Of a DNA stretch of 43,201 bases, positions 22,196 to 31,872 are shown in pieces. Under the pieces are notes generated by a model that was given only the letters and a program-made list of their open reading frames with translations, made no database searches and was not told the DNA's origin. A program made the position numbers and the translations under genes. Source of the stretch: Clostridium sp. CAG:967 (lineage in GTDB: Bacteria > Cyanobacteriota > Vampirovibrionia > Gastranaerophilales > Gastranaerophilaceae); the NCBI GenBank assembly GCA_000433095.1, contig HF991477.1:93654-136854 (forward strand), written 5' to 3'. How positions within the stretch are numbered: position 1 is the first letter of the stretch; each line of letters starts with the position of its first letter.

Positions 22196-23365
22196 ATGAA
22201 AATTAATATGACCAGAAAACAATGGGCGATAGTAATATTATTAGTTATTATAGTACCGATTATATACAACAAAACTTCAGGATTTATAACAGGTATGATA
22301 CAAAAACAAGCCATGAAGATGCCTAAAGAGGTTGTAGTTGATTATCCCGGGCTGCAGGAAGTTTCTATATCAGTTGAAGAAACCGGACGTGTTGAGGCAA
22401 AGTATTCAGTTGATGTCATTGCAAGAGTTCCGGGATTTTTGATTAAAAAATTCTTTAAAGAAGGTGATTTTGTAAAAAAAGGACAAACTATTTTTCAAAT
22501 TGATCCCAGAGAATATCAAATAGAAGTTAACAACGCATCTGCAACCGTAAATCAGTACAGCGCACTTTAAAAAAATGCACAGCAGGAATTAGACCGTGCA
22601 AATGCACTTATCAAAGAAGATTTAATAAGCCGTTCCGATGTTGACTCAAGTCTTGCTTCAAGAAACCAGAATAAAGCTTTACTGGATGCAGCACGCCAGC
22701 AATTGGAACTTGCAAGAGTTAATTTAAGTTACACAAATATTAAGTCACCTATTGACGGACGTATAGGGAAAGTTAATATTACAGAAGGCAACTATGTTAC
22801 CGCAACTTCAGGTTCGTTAGTTAATATTTCAAGTACAAACCCTGTTTATGTTGCTTTCAACCTTAAAAGTTCAGATTTTATAAAACTTTTGAGAGCAAGC
22901 AAACATGAACTTAATGATGTTGAAGTAAAAATCCAGTTTGACGGAGGAAAATGGTATGACAAAGTCGGAAAAATCGACTTTGTAGACAACCAAATCGACA
23001 AAAACTCAGGCTCCATAGCCTTACGTGCAGTATTTGATAACACAAAAGGCTGGCTTGTCCCTGGAGATTATATGAAAGTTAAGCTTATTGCTCCGCAAAA
23101 AGTTACATACATGACAGTTCCGCAAGCCTGCACAAAAGGTGATGCTATGAGCGGATATTACGTATGGACTGTTAAAGACAACAAGGCAGTGAGAAAAGAT
23201 ATTGAAGTTTCTGATGATATTGATAATAACTGGGTTGTTGAAAGCGGACTTGAAAAAGATGATGTTGTAGTTGTTTCAGGCATTCAAAATATAAACTCTG
23301 AAGGACAAAATTTAAAAATTATTGATAACGAAGAATATATTAAGAATTTAAATGTGGGTAAATAA
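22196..23365 (+). pseudogene. RND efflux periplasmic adaptor with in-frame stop codon
   Basis: The frame from ATG 22196 to TAA 23363-23365 encodes a normal 389-codon membrane-fusion protein of the AcrA/MexA type, interrupted only by TAA at 22568-22570 (codon 125). Before the stop: a signal-anchor helix (about 7-25) and the biotinyl-lipoyl half VIARVPGFLIKKFFKEGDFV then GQTIFQIDPREY. After it, in the same frame: the hairpin helices (ANALIKEDLISRSDVDSSLA), YTNIKSPIDGRIGKVNITEG and the beta-barrel domain. So a single base change (for example from CAA, AAA or GAA), not a frameshift, breaks it. GGAGAGAAGT precedes the ATG. It is co-transcribed with the pump (one-base overlap). Confidence 0.85.
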
Positions 23366-26300
23366 TGAAAAAGATTTTTGATAAAGAAAAGTTATACTTT
23401 TTTATAAGAAAACCAAGATTTGCGTTAGTAATTTCAATCTGTATAGTAATTCTGGGTTTAATTTCCATGTTAACCCTGAAACAGGAAAACTATCCGGATG
23501 TAACGCCTCCTCAGGTGCGTGTATCAGCATCATATACCGGTGCAAATGCTGAAGTTATCGAATCTTCAATAGCTACAGTACTTGAAAATAAATTAAACGG
23601 TGTTGAAAATCTGTCCTATATGACATCAACCTCCTATGACGGAACTTATACTTTGACATTGTATTTTAAAGTCGGTACAGACAAAGATATCAACCTGATG
23701 AATGTTCAAAACAGAATTCAACAGGTCCTTTCACAGTTACCGGAAGATGTTCAAAGAACAGGTGTTACGGCTGTAAGCAGAACATCAGGTTCTGGAGCAC
23801 TTATCCTAAATGTTGCTGATGAACATGGTAATTGGTCACAGCTTGATATGACAAATTACGGTTCAATTTATATTAAAGATGAATTAAAACGTGTCGAAGG
23901 TGTAGCAGATATTGATGTTCACGGGGCAGGCGATTATTCAATGAGAATATGGCTTGACCCGCAGAAAATGGCAGGTTTAAATATTTCTACCAGTGAAGTA
24001 AAAACTGCAATTGTCAATCAAAATACACAGGTTACCGCAGGATCACTGGGAGCATTGCCTACAGATAACAAACAGGCTTTACAGTTAACTTTAAAAACAA
24101 AAGGCAGACTTGCCGATGTGGAAGAGTTTGAAAATATTATCATTCGTTCAAATATGGATGGCAGCAAAGTTAGAATAAAAGATATTGCACGGGTTGAACT
24201 CGGAGCGGATTCATACTCTCATTTAGGTATAATTGACGGTAAACCGGCAACTATGATTATGGTTTCACAGTTATCGGATGCCAATATATTAAACCTGTCA
24301 AAAGCTGTAAAATCAAAAATCGCAGAACTTAATTCAAGGTTGGATAACGGATTAAAGGTTAAAATCGTAAAAGATGATTCCGAGTATATTCATGAATCTA
24401 TGAAAGAGGTTGAATTTACTATTTTACTGACAGGTGTTATTGTTGTTTTGATTATCTTCCTGTTTTTAGGGGACGGAATGGCAACATTAGTTCCTTGTGT
24501 AACAATTCCAGTTTCGTTAATCGGTACATTTGCCGCATTGAAAGCATTCGGAATGAGTATAAACCTTTTATCGCTGTTCGCACTTGTACTTGCAGTCGGG
24601 GTGGTAGTTGATGATGCCATTGTTGTTATTGAAAACGTAACACGTCACCTTGAAGAAGGGAAGTCTGCAATTATTGCAACACAGTTAACTATGCAAGAAG
24701 TAGGTTCTTCTCTGGTTGCAATGGCAATGGTTCTTATGGCTGTATTTGTACCTATCATATTTATGGGAGGTATGACAGGGGTAATGTATAAACAGTTTGC
24801 TGTTTGTATTGCCGTGTCTATTGCAATTTCAGCGATTTGCGCATTAACACTTTCACCTGCAATGTGTTCTCATTTTCTGGGACAAAAGAAGGAACAAGAA
24901 AAAGAAATAAAATCCCCTGTTCTACTTCGTACAAAACATATTGTAGACAGAATAAATAAAAGAACATCTGTTCTTGTAGAGAAATTTAATAAATTCTTCG
25001 TTAAAGTTGAAGAATTTTATATGGAATTTGTTCATAAATTTGTTTATGACAAAAAGTTGACCATTGCTTTTTATGTAGGACTTGTAGCATTAACTCTTTT
25101 ATGTTTCAGAGTTATTTCAACAGGGTTTATTCCTGACGAGGATCAGGGTGTATTACTTGCAAGTATTACACTCCCTGACGGTGCTTCACTTTCAAGAACA
25201 GAAGAAGTTTCTCAAAGATTTATAGAACAGGTTAGAAATATTGAAGGTGTTAACAGAGAAAAACTTCTGGTCTTTGGCGGAAACGGGGCTTCAAACAGTG
25301 CAACAGGTATTATTATGCTTGATGATTATGCTGACAGGAAAATAGGTCCTATCGACTGGATTAAAAGAAAACTTTCAGGACGTCCGACAGATTTAAGACA
25401 CACAGCAATTCTTGCAAAAATAAGACCAATAGCATCTGCTACAAAAGAAGCATCAATATCCGTATTTTCGCCTCCTGCAATTATGGGTATGAGTATGATG
25501 GGCGGTTTCGAATTCCAAATGCTGTCACGTGGAGAATATTCAGCACAGGATTTGGAAAAATGGGCAAACACCCTTATTGAGGCAGCTAACCAGGATCCTT
25601 CATTATCAAGTGTATATACAACATTCCAGGCTAACGTTCCTCAATATACTTTAGAGATAGATTATGAAAAAGCTCTGGCACAAAGCGTTGATTTACAAGA
25701 ACTTTACTCTACTCTTGCATCAATGCTGGGAACATATTACGTTAACGACTTTAACAAATATGACAGAGTATTTAAAGTAGAAATTCAGGCTGAAAGCAAT
25801 TTCAGAAATACAGCAGCTGATTTATCGGGAATATATGTAAAAAATACAAACGGTGTAATGGTGCCTGTTCTTTCTATGGTAAAACTAAAACAGACAATCG
25901 GTACAGCATCAATTTCAAGATACAATTTGTATAAATCAGTCCAGATTCAAGGTCAGCAGGCAGCAGGCAAAAGTTCAGGAGATGCAATGAACGCTATGGA
26001 AGCTGTTGCAAAACGTGTACTGCCTTCCGATATGACTTTTGATTGGTCAGGTACTTCTGCTCAAGAACGTGAAGCATCAGGGCAGACTGCAATAATTATA
26101 ACTATGGCGCTGGTATTTGTTTACCTTTTCCTTGTTGCACTGTATGAAAGTTATACAATTCCGATTGCAGTATTATTAATCTCGCCAATTGCAGCTTTGG
26201 GTGCCCTTATTTTCCAAATGATGATTAATCAGTCATTCGATATATATTCTCAGGTCGGTATGATTACACTTATTGGTCTGGCTGCAAAACAATCTATACT

Positions 26301-26628
26301 TATTGTGGAATTCGCAAAAGAAGAGCACGAAAAACACGGATTGCCTGTAAAAGAAGCTGCTATAAAAGCCGCAAAACTTCGTTTCAGAGCAATTATGATG
26401 ACAGAAATTGCCTTTATTATAGGTGTTTTACCTATGCTGTTTGCATCAGGCGCAGGCGCTAATTCAAGAATATCAGTAGGCTCTACGGTATTCGGAGGTA
26501 TGGTTGCAGCAGCTACTATAGGTGCTGTTCTGACACCGGCATTCTACGTTATTGTTCAGGAATTTGTTGACCTGTTCCCTAAAAAGGAAATTACGGAAAA
26601 AGATTTGGAGATAGTAGATATAGCATGA
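23365..26628 (+). CDS. RND multidrug efflux transporter, HAE1 (AcrB-like) family
   Basis: This 1087-residue inner-membrane pump matches AcrB/MexB in length and architecture: 12 transmembrane helices, with two large periplasmic loops after helices 1 and 7. The proton-relay residues are intact. LAVGVVVDDAIVVIENV in helix 4 carries the Asp pair, and LIGLAAKQSILIVEFAKE in helix 10 carries the Lys. The start KPRFALVISICIVILGLISM and YPDVTPPQVRV are classical. It is driven by the proton gradient and exports drugs or other amphiphiles through an adaptor and TolC-type channel. It is intact although the upstream adaptor is interrupted. It overlaps its neighbours at both ends. Confidence 0.96.
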   Translation: MKKIFDKEKLYFFIRKPRFALVISICIVILGLISMLTLKQENYPDVTPPQVRVSASYTGANAEVIESSIATVLENKLNGVENLSYMTSTSYDGTYTLTLYFKVGTDKDINLMNVQNRIQQVLSQLPEDVQRTGVTAVSRTSGSGALILNVADEHGNWSQLDMTNYGSIYIKDELKRVEGVADIDVHGAGDYSMRIWLDPQKMAGLNISTSEVKTAIVNQNTQVTAGSLGALPTDNKQALQLTLKTKGRLADVEEFENIIIRSNMDGSKVRIKDIARVELGADSYSHLGIIDGKPATMIMVSQLSDANILNLSKAVKSKIAELNSRLDNGLKVKIVKDDSEYIHESMKEVEFTILLTGVIVVLIIFLFLGDGMATLVPCVTIPVSLIGTFAALKAFGMSINLLSLFALVLAVGVVVDDAIVVIENVTRHLEEGKSAIIATQLTMQEVGSSLVAMAMVLMAVFVPIIFMGGMTGVMYKQFAVCIAVSIAISAICALTLSPAMCSHFLGQKKEQEKEIKSPVLLRTKHIVDRINKRTSVLVEKFNKFFVKVEEFYMEFVHKFVYDKKLTIAFYVGLVALTLLCFRVISTGFIPDEDQGVLLASITLPDGASLSRTEEVSQRFIEQVRNIEGVNREKLLVFGGNGASNSATGIIMLDDYADRKIGPIDWIKRKLSGRPTDLRHTAILAKIRPIASATKEASISVFSPPAIMGMSMMGGFEFQMLSRGEYSAQDLEKWANTLIEAANQDPSLSSVYTTFQANVPQYTLEIDYEKALAQSVDLQELYSTLASMLGTYYVNDFNKYDRVFKVEIQAESNFRNTAADLSGIYVKNTNGVMVPVLSMVKLKQTIGTASISRYNLYKSVQIQGQQAAGKSSGDAMNAMEAVAKRVLPSDMTFDWSGTSAQEREASGQTAIIITMALVFVYLFLVALYESYTIPIAVLLISPIAALGALIFQMMINQSFDIYSQVGMITLIGLAAKQSILIVEFAKEEHEKHGLPVKEAAIKAAKLRFRAIMMTEIAFIIGVLPMLFASGAGANSRISVGSTVFGGMVAAATIGAVLTPAFYVIVQEFVDLFPKKEITEKDLEIVDIA

Positions 26629-28139
26629 AAAAGATAGTGAATTTATTTTTAATATGTTCTGTTCTTACACTTACCTCAAACACAGCTCTGGCTAAGTTTG
26701 TACGTAAGGAGAAAGTAAAAAAATCAGATGAAATTCAAATTGTAAAACCTGATAAAACAAAAACAAACAAAAAACATGAACGTAAAAAGAAAGAAGAAAA
26801 TTTAAAAGATAAACAGCAATCTTCAAAAGAAGCTGAAGGGATGTATGAAACAAAATTCCCTGTCATAAACAGCCAGATTGAATATGCTGATATGAACGGC
26901 GAAGTTACATTAAGCGACTGCATAAAACTTGCCATAACTCACCACCCTGCAATTATGTCAGCCATAAGCAACTCCGAAATTTACCATTCAAGAGTGGGAC
27001 AAGCCTGGTCTAATTATTTTCCCACAATCGGCGCCGGAGTAAGCTATTCAAGAAATGACATGCTTATGACAATGAGAAGCGGAAGTCAGTACTCCGGTAT
27101 GATGAACAGAAGGTATGACCAGTATTACACTCCTACTCTCTCTGCAAATATGCTTTTATTTGACTTTGGCAAAACTAAAGCAAGTGCTGATATGGCAAAA
27201 AGAAATTTCGAATCTTCACGTTACGATGCTGAAACAAGTATTGAACTTGTAATTTATAATGTAAAAGTTGCATATTACAATATGATTTTTGCAGAATTAC
27301 AAAAAGTAGTCTATGAAGATACCGTAAAAGATTACGAACTACAGCTAAAACAGGCTAAGGCATACTATGAAATAGGTAAAAAAGCAAAAATTGATGTTAC
27401 AACGGCAGAATATAACTTGGGCAATGCTAAAGTAAACCTTATTAAAGCAAAGAATACACTTGAACTTGCTTCTGTACAGCTTGCAAATGCTGTAGGTATT
27501 CCTGAATTGCAAAACGTAATTTTAAAAGATAAATTAAACTCAAAAGCGTATGATGTAAACTTTGATAATTTATTAGAAACAGCTGAAGCATCACGTCCGT
27601 CATTACTTTCAGCAAAAAAACTTATGGATGCGGCAGAACTGGGAGTTAGAGCAGCAAAAAGAGCTTTCACACCTGACATAAGCGCAAACGGTTCATACAT
27701 GAGAGGCGGTTACAGTATGAATGCAGACTACGGTTATCAATTAGGTTTGCAATTGAATTATACAAACTTAAACCTTATGCTGCTTAAAAAACAAGTTGAT
27801 GAAGCAAAAGCAACATATAAAAAATACATGGCAGATTATGAACAACAAAAACAGAACGTGTACTTAGAAGTCAAAAGTGCATATATCAGCTTGCTGAACT
27901 CTCATGACAGTTTAGATGTTTCAAAGCTTGCGCTTCAACAAGCAAAAGAACAACAATATCAAGCCTTCCGAAGATATCAGGTAGGACTTGGCAACGCAAT
28001 TGAATTTAAAGATGCAGAAAACACATATTTAAATGCGCAATTAAATTACTATTCAAATTTGCTTGATTACAACGTAAACGCAGCTGAACTTGAACGAGTA
28101 GTAGGTGCTCCTATAAAAGAATCTGATATTGATTTGTAA
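26625..28139 (+). CDS. TolC-family outer-membrane efflux channel
   Basis: This 504-residue protein has a signal peptide (to about residue 23, ALA-KF) and a Lys-rich linker. Two outer-membrane-efflux repeats follow. The first starts TLSDCIKLAITHHPAIMSAI and includes KVAYYNMIFAELQKVVYEDT; the second has ASRPSLLSAKKLMDAAELGV and QNVYLEVKSAYISLLNSHDS. These are the alpha-helical barrel segments of TolC/OprM. ATGA overlap with the pump gene, and a strong terminator follows. It completes a three-component efflux operon. The length with an unusually basic N-terminal extension (about 30-65) is slightly odd. Confidence 0.93.
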   Translation: MKKIVNLFLICSVLTLTSNTALAKFVRKEKVKKSDEIQIVKPDKTKTNKKHERKKKEENLKDKQQSSKEAEGMYETKFPVINSQIEYADMNGEVTLSDCIKLAITHHPAIMSAISNSEIYHSRVGQAWSNYFPTIGAGVSYSRNDMLMTMRSGSQYSGMMNRRYDQYYTPTLSANMLLFDFGKTKASADMAKRNFESSRYDAETSIELVIYNVKVAYYNMIFAELQKVVYEDTVKDYELQLKQAKAYYEIGKKAKIDVTTAEYNLGNAKVNLIKAKNTLELASVQLANAVGIPELQNVILKDKLNSKAYDVNFDNLLETAEASRPSLLSAKKLMDAAELGVRAAKRAFTPDISANGSYMRGGYSMNADYGYQLGLQLNYTNLNLMLLKKQVDEAKATYKKYMADYEQQKQNVYLEVKSAYISLLNSHDSLDVSKLALQQAKEQQYQAFRRYQVGLGNAIEFKDAENTYLNAQLNYYSNLLDYNVNAAELERVVGAPIKESDIDL

Positions 28140-28150
28140 TCTGTGTAATA

Positions 28151-28180
28151 AAAAAAGACCTGATAATCAGGTCTTTTTTA
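28151..28180. terminator. Bidirectional terminator, efflux operon and tRNA-Gln
   Basis: AAAAAAGACCTGA pairs with TCAGGTCTTTTTT around a TAA loop. T-tracts on both strands allow it to end both the efflux operon and the tRNA transcript from the other side. Confidence 0.92.
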
Positions 28181-28183
28181 AAT

Positions 28184-28255
28184 CTGGGGCGGAAGGATTC
28201 GAACCTCCGAATGCCTGGACCAAAACCAGGTGCCTTACCACTTGGCGACGCCCCA
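28184..28255 (-). tRNA. tRNA-Gln (anticodon UUG)
   Basis: The 72-base minus-strand cloverleaf has acceptor TGGGGCG pairing with CGCCCCA and G as discriminator. The anticodon stem CCTGG/CCAGG encloses loop TTTTGGT (anticodon TTG), and the T-arm contains GGTTCGAATCC. CCA is not encoded. It lies 42 bases after the nif3-like gene on the same strand, so it may be co-transcribed with gmk-coaBC. Confidence 0.96.
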
Positions 28256-28297
28256 TTATCGGCTACATTTATTATTCTAACCGCTAAAATTCAGTTG

Positions 28298-28993
28298 TCA
28301 ATATTTTTTTTGTATAAATGGACTTTTTTCTTGCGAAAATATTACTTCTACTCCGTTTATAAGTTTTTTTAAAACCTCCAGAATAAGAATTTCGCTTTCA
28401 AAATGCCCTATATCATAAACTGCAATTTCGCTGTCAACAGCTGTATGAAATTTTAAATCACCTGTTACAAAAGCATCGGCGCCGTTTTCTTGAGCCTCCC
28501 GGATAAATTCACTGCCGCTGCCTGCACAAAAAGCTATCTTACTTATATTTTCAATGTTTTTATTATTTACATATCTGAGGTTTGGAGAAACTTTTGATAA
28601 TAATTTTGCAAAATCTTCCACACTAAATTCACAATCAACATATCTTATAAAAGATGAATTGTCTATCCCGGTTTTATATTCAGACAGTCCAAGAACATTA
28701 ATCAATGTGTCTGTAGTACCGCCGTTTGTTCTGTCAAGGTTAGTATGAGCACAATAGATATCAATTTTTTTATATTCAAGAGGAACATAAAATAGCGGGT
28801 GGTGAGAAATAATCATATCACAATTATTTGCATTCGCCTGATTGATTATTTCATCAGTAATCGTCAAAGCAAGCATAACTTTATTCACTTTATTTTTATT
28901 GGTTTTGACAAGCCAGCCTGAACAATCCCAGTTTTCTGCAAGATCAAGCGGTGCAAAATCCTCAATTTTTTCGACAATAGTATGCTTATTCAT
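28298..28993 (-). CDS. Nif3-like dinuclear metal-centre protein
   Basis: This 231-residue protein matches the NIF3/YbgI family. Metal ligands are visible as IISHHPLFY (about residues 62-70), AHTNLDRTNGG (about 85-95) and the C-terminal YDIGHFESE. A GDLKFHTAVDS segment precedes the last motif. The family is sometimes labelled GTP cyclohydrolase type 2, but its function is not settled. It lacks the large PII-like insertion found in longer homologues. ATG 28993 lies within the end of coaBC (8-base overlap), so the genes are coupled; a start four codons earlier is less likely. Confidence 0.88.
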   Translation of the reverse strand: MNKHTIVEKIEDFAPLDLAENWDCSGWLVKTNKNKVNKVMLALTITDEIINQANANNCDMIISHHPLFYVPLEYKKIDIYCAHTNLDRTNGGTTDTLINVLGLSEYKTGIDNSSFIRYVDCEFSVEDFAKLLSKVSPNLRYVNNKNIENISKIAFCAGSGSEFIREAQENGADAFVTGDLKFHTAVDSEIAVYDIGHFESEILILEVLKKLINGVEVIFSQEKSPFIQKKY

Positions 28994-30149
28994 AAATTTC
29001 CTCAAAAATTTGGTAAGCTATAGTTGTTTTATCAGCTTTTTCAAGTTTTTTCATCCCGCCATTTTTGTCGAGAATTGTAACCTCATTGTAATCACTTGAA
29101 AAACCTATGTCTTTTCGTGAAATATCGTTTGCAATTAAGAAATCACAGCCTTTTTTAACAATTTTTTCTTTTGCATTCTCTATTAAATTTTCACTTTCCG
29201 CACAAAAGCCGACGATAGTTTGATGAGTTTTTTTCAGGCAGATTTCTTTTAATATATCAGGATTTTTAACAAGCGTAAGGGTAATTTCATCTTCGGAACT
29301 TTTTTTAATTTTCTGTTCGGCTTGTTCTTTAATTCTGTAATCAGCAACAGCAGCAGCCATGATTATACAGTCAGAAGCATCAAGTTCTTTTTCTACTGCG
29401 GATTGCATTTCAAGAGCTGACTTAACTTTTACAACATTATATTTTCTTGTAACTTCTTTAGTTGTTACAAGAGTTACGTCAGCACCAAGATTATATGCAG
29501 CATCAGCAAGTGCAAGACCCATTTTCCCTGATGAATAGTTGGAGATATATCTCACAGGATCAATATCTTCAATTGTACCGCCTGATGTTATAACTGTTTT
29601 TTTGCCCTTTAACTTTTTATAATTCAGAATTTCAACTGTTTTATCAAAAATTTTATCAAGGCTGCAAAGCCTGCCTTTTCCATCATAACCGCATGCCAAA
29701 TACCCGCTTTCAGGTTCAAGAATTGTATAATGAAGTTTATTCAAATTTTCTTGAACAATCGGATTATCCCACATATTACAGTTCATGGCAGGAGCTATGA
29801 TAACAGGTTTTCTGAATGCACAGGCGATTGATGTCAAAAGATTATCGCATACACCTGTTGCTATTTTTGAAATAGTATTTGCCGTTGCCGGTGCTATAAC
29901 CATAATATCAGCTTCATCAGCAAATGAGATATGCTCGGGTTTGAAATCATCAATAGAAAATTCTTCAACCCCCACATCATTTTGGCTAAGGTTTTGCAGG
30001 GTTAATTTTGTGACAAAATTTAATGCATTTTTAGTGCAGACTACCCGCACATTTGCATTTGCACGTTTATACATTCTTATAAGCTCGCATATTTTATAAG
30101 CTGCAATACCGCCTGTAATACCAACCAGTATGGTTTTTCCGGTTAACAT
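28986..30149 (-). CDS. coaBC: Bifunctional phosphopantothenoylcysteine decarboxylase/synthetase
   Basis: This 387-residue enzyme catalyses two steps of coenzyme A synthesis: joining cysteine to 4'-phosphopantothenate (CoaB) and decarboxylating the product (CoaC). The N-terminal flavoprotein CoaC has VGITGGIAAYKICELIR, the PAMNCNMWDNP motif (about 120-130) and the active-site Cys in YLACGYDGKGRL. The C-terminal CoaB begins VITSGGTIEDIDPVRYISNY and has SSGKMGLALADAAYNLGADV, LVKNPDILKEI and VGFCAES. Length is normal. It overlaps gmk by 7 bases and nif3 by 8; GGAG lies about 8-10 bases before its ATG. Confidence 0.95.
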   Translation of the reverse strand: MLTGKTILVGITGGIAAYKICELIRMYKRANANVRVVCTKNALNFVTKLTLQNLSQNDVGVEEFSIDDFKPEHISFADEADIMVIAPATANTISKIATGVCDNLLTSIACAFRKPVIIAPAMNCNMWDNPIVQENLNKLHYTILEPESGYLACGYDGKGRLCSLDKIFDKTVEILNYKKLKGKKTVITSGGTIEDIDPVRYISNYSSGKMGLALADAAYNLGADVTLVTTKEVTRKYNVVKVKSALEMQSAVEKELDASDCIIMAAAVADYRIKEQAEQKIKKSSEDEITLTLVKNPDILKEICLKKTHQTIVGFCAESENLIENAKEKIVKKGCDFLIANDISRKDIGFSSDYNEVTILDKNGGMKKLEKADKTTIAYQIFEEIYE

Positions 30150-30706
30150 TTTTTTTGCTCTCCGATTATAACTTTTTCAAGGTCAGAAATTGCCTGTTCA
30201 AGATTATCATTAATGACTTTATAATCAAAGCTTTCAGCTCTTTGAAGTTCTTCTCTGACAGCTTGAAGACGTTTTTGGATTGTTTCTTCATCTTCTGTTT
30301 GTCTTCCTCTCAAACGTTCTTCAAGGGTTTTGTATGAAGGAGGACAAATAAATATTAAAACAGCTTCCGGCATTTGTTTTTTCACCTGCAAAGCGCCTTG
30401 AGTATCAATTTCGAGAATAATATCTTTGCCTTCCTGCAAACATTGGTTTATAAATTTTCTTTTGGTTCCGTACCGGTTTCCGGCAAACTCAGCCCATTCC
30501 AAAAATTTATTGTTATCAATGCATTGCTGAAAATCTTCTTTAGTCAGGAAAAAATAATTAACTCCATCGACTTCTCCACATCTGGGAGCTCGTGTAGTAC
30601 AGGATATTGAAAGCATAAAATGAGGATTTTTAGCTAAAAACCCTTTTAAAACAGTGCCTTTGCCGACACCTGAAGATCCTGAAACTACATATAATTTTTT
30701 GTTCAT
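30143..30706 (-). CDS. gmk: Guanylate kinase
   Basis: This 187-residue enzyme phosphorylates GMP to GDP. P-loop VVSGSSGVGKGTVLKGF (about 6-22), GMP-binding SCTTRAPRCGEVDGVNYFF, EWAEFAGNRYGTKR and LEIDTQGALQVKK are all present, as is the lid region RLRGRQTEDEETIQKRL. ATG 30706 (MNKKLY) is chosen from family length and from TATAAT ending 6 bases upstream; ten extra residues to 30736 would overlap the divergent gene. No SD is seen. First gene of gmk-coaBC-nif3(-tRNA). Confidence 0.95.
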   Translation of the reverse strand: MNKKLYVVSGSSGVGKGTVLKGFLAKNPHFMLSISCTTRAPRCGEVDGVNYFFLTKEDFQQCIDNNKFLEWAEFAGNRYGTKRKFINQCLQEGKDIILEIDTQGALQVKKQMPEAVLIFICPPSYKTLEERLRGRQTEDEETIQKRLQAVREELQRAESFDYKVINDNLEQAISDLEKVIIGEQKKC

Positions 30707-30708
30707 AC

Positions 30709-30718
30709 TATAATTATA
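30709..30718. promoter_or_regulatory. Overlapping divergent -10 boxes of gmk and the histidine kinase
   Basis: TATAAT on the plus strand (30709-30714) and TATAAT on the minus strand (30718-30713) share two bases. Each ends exactly 6 bases before its start codon (30721 and 30706). The -35 regions must lie inside the opposite gene: a TTGTAA is at 30743-30738 for gmk, and no good -35 is seen for the kinase. Confidence 0.6.
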
Positions 30719-30720
30719 CA

Positions 30721-31872
30721 ATGAATAAGAAAGCAATTTACAATTTTTTGAAAAAACTTAATACAACTAAAACTTACAAGGGGCTTGCAGATTTTGTTAT
30801 AGAAAATCTTACACGCTTAACTAAGGCACAAGCATGCTGGATAGGACTAATTAATTTTACGACAATGCAGGTTGTGGTAAAAAAAATTTATAAAACAGAA
30901 GCTTTTAATAATAACAGGAAATTAATAAGTGAAGTTAAAAAAATCAGACAGGCTGTTTTTGACTTTTATAATAATTTTGAAATTGAAGATATAGTTGAGC
31001 ACATATCCACTTTATCAAAAGAAAATAAGATTATACTGCCAATTATTTACAGAAAAAATGTTCTCGGGTATGTAGGTTTAATAAGTGATGACAGAAATTT
31101 TAACAAAAAATATATTGAATCAATAAGCATACTTGTACAAAATATTGCTTCAAAATTAGAAATTATTTCTCTTTATGAAGAAAGAGCAATTAATAAAAAA
31201 GAAAGACTTGAATTTCTGGCAAGTATATCGCATGAGTTCAAAACTCCGCTTAACTCAATAATAGGTTTTTCAGATATTTTGGCTATTAAATGCGAAAACA
31301 GCGAGCATTTAAAATATATAGATAACATTTCAAAAAGCTCAAAGTTCTTAATGGATTTAATCCAAATTACACTGGACTTTGCCCGCAGCGGAGCAAAGCC
31401 TATTGAGCTTATATGTCAGGATTTCAGGTCAAAAGAGGTAATTTCTGATATTATCTGGGGATTTGAAGAAATAAGAAAAGAGAAAAATATCACGATAAAT
31501 TATACGCTTTCAGACGTTATAATAAACGCTGATATTACAAGATTTCAACAGCTGATATACAATCTTATTTCTAATGCAATCAAATTCAGTAAGGACAACA
31601 GCGAAATTATAATTGTCACTTATGTTAACACAAAACATGAATTTGTCTTTGAAATAAAGGATTCCGGAGATGGCATAAGCAAAAAAGATATAGGGAAAAT
31701 ATTTAATTTCTTCACACAGGTAAACAGAAATCAATTGAAACGCCAGCAGGGTTCAGGTGTCGGGCTTGCAGTATGTAAAAAAATCGCAAGAGCACATGGT
31801 GGCGACATATTTGTTAAATCACGGCTGCATTATGGAAGTACCTTCTGGGTAGTTCTTCCGCAAAAAAAATAA
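30721..31872 (+). CDS. GAF-domain sensor histidine kinase
   Basis: This 383-residue soluble histidine kinase has no transmembrane helix. An N-terminal GAF-like sensor (about 15-155; ITLPIIYRKNVLGYVGLIS-like strand) is followed by a HisKA dimerisation domain, with phospho-acceptor His in FLASISHEFKTPLNSIIGFS near residue 172. HATPase_c follows: N box NLISNAIKFS, G1 DSGDGIS, F box FNFFTQVN, G2 QGSGVGLAVCKK. It should autophosphorylate and pass phosphate to a response regulator. No response regulator is adjacent, so it is an orphan kinase. It starts 14 bases from gmk, in the opposite direction, without an SD. Confidence 0.92.
   Translation: MNKKAIYNFLKKLNTTKTYKGLADFVIENLTRLTKAQACWIGLINFTTMQVVVKKIYKTEAFNNNRKLISEVKKIRQAVFDFYNNFEIEDIVEHISTLSKENKIILPIIYRKNVLGYVGLISDDRNFNKKYIESISILVQNIASKLEIISLYEERAINKKERLEFLASISHEFKTPLNSIIGFSDILAIKCENSEHLKYIDNISKSSKFLMDLIQITLDFARSGAKPIELICQDFRSKEVISDIIWGFEEIRKEKNITINYTLSDVIINADITRFQQLIYNLISNAIKFSKDNSEIIIVTYVNTKHEFVFEIKDSGDGISKKDIGKIFNFFTQVNRNQLKRQQGSGVGLAVCKKIARAHGGDIFVKSRLHYGSTFWVVLPQKK

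Noticed and set aside
22703..23365. Separate downstream gene encoding the second half of the efflux adaptor
   Set aside because: The only start is a TTG inside a continuous homologous frame with no ribosome binding site. It is the 3' part of the interrupted adaptor gene.
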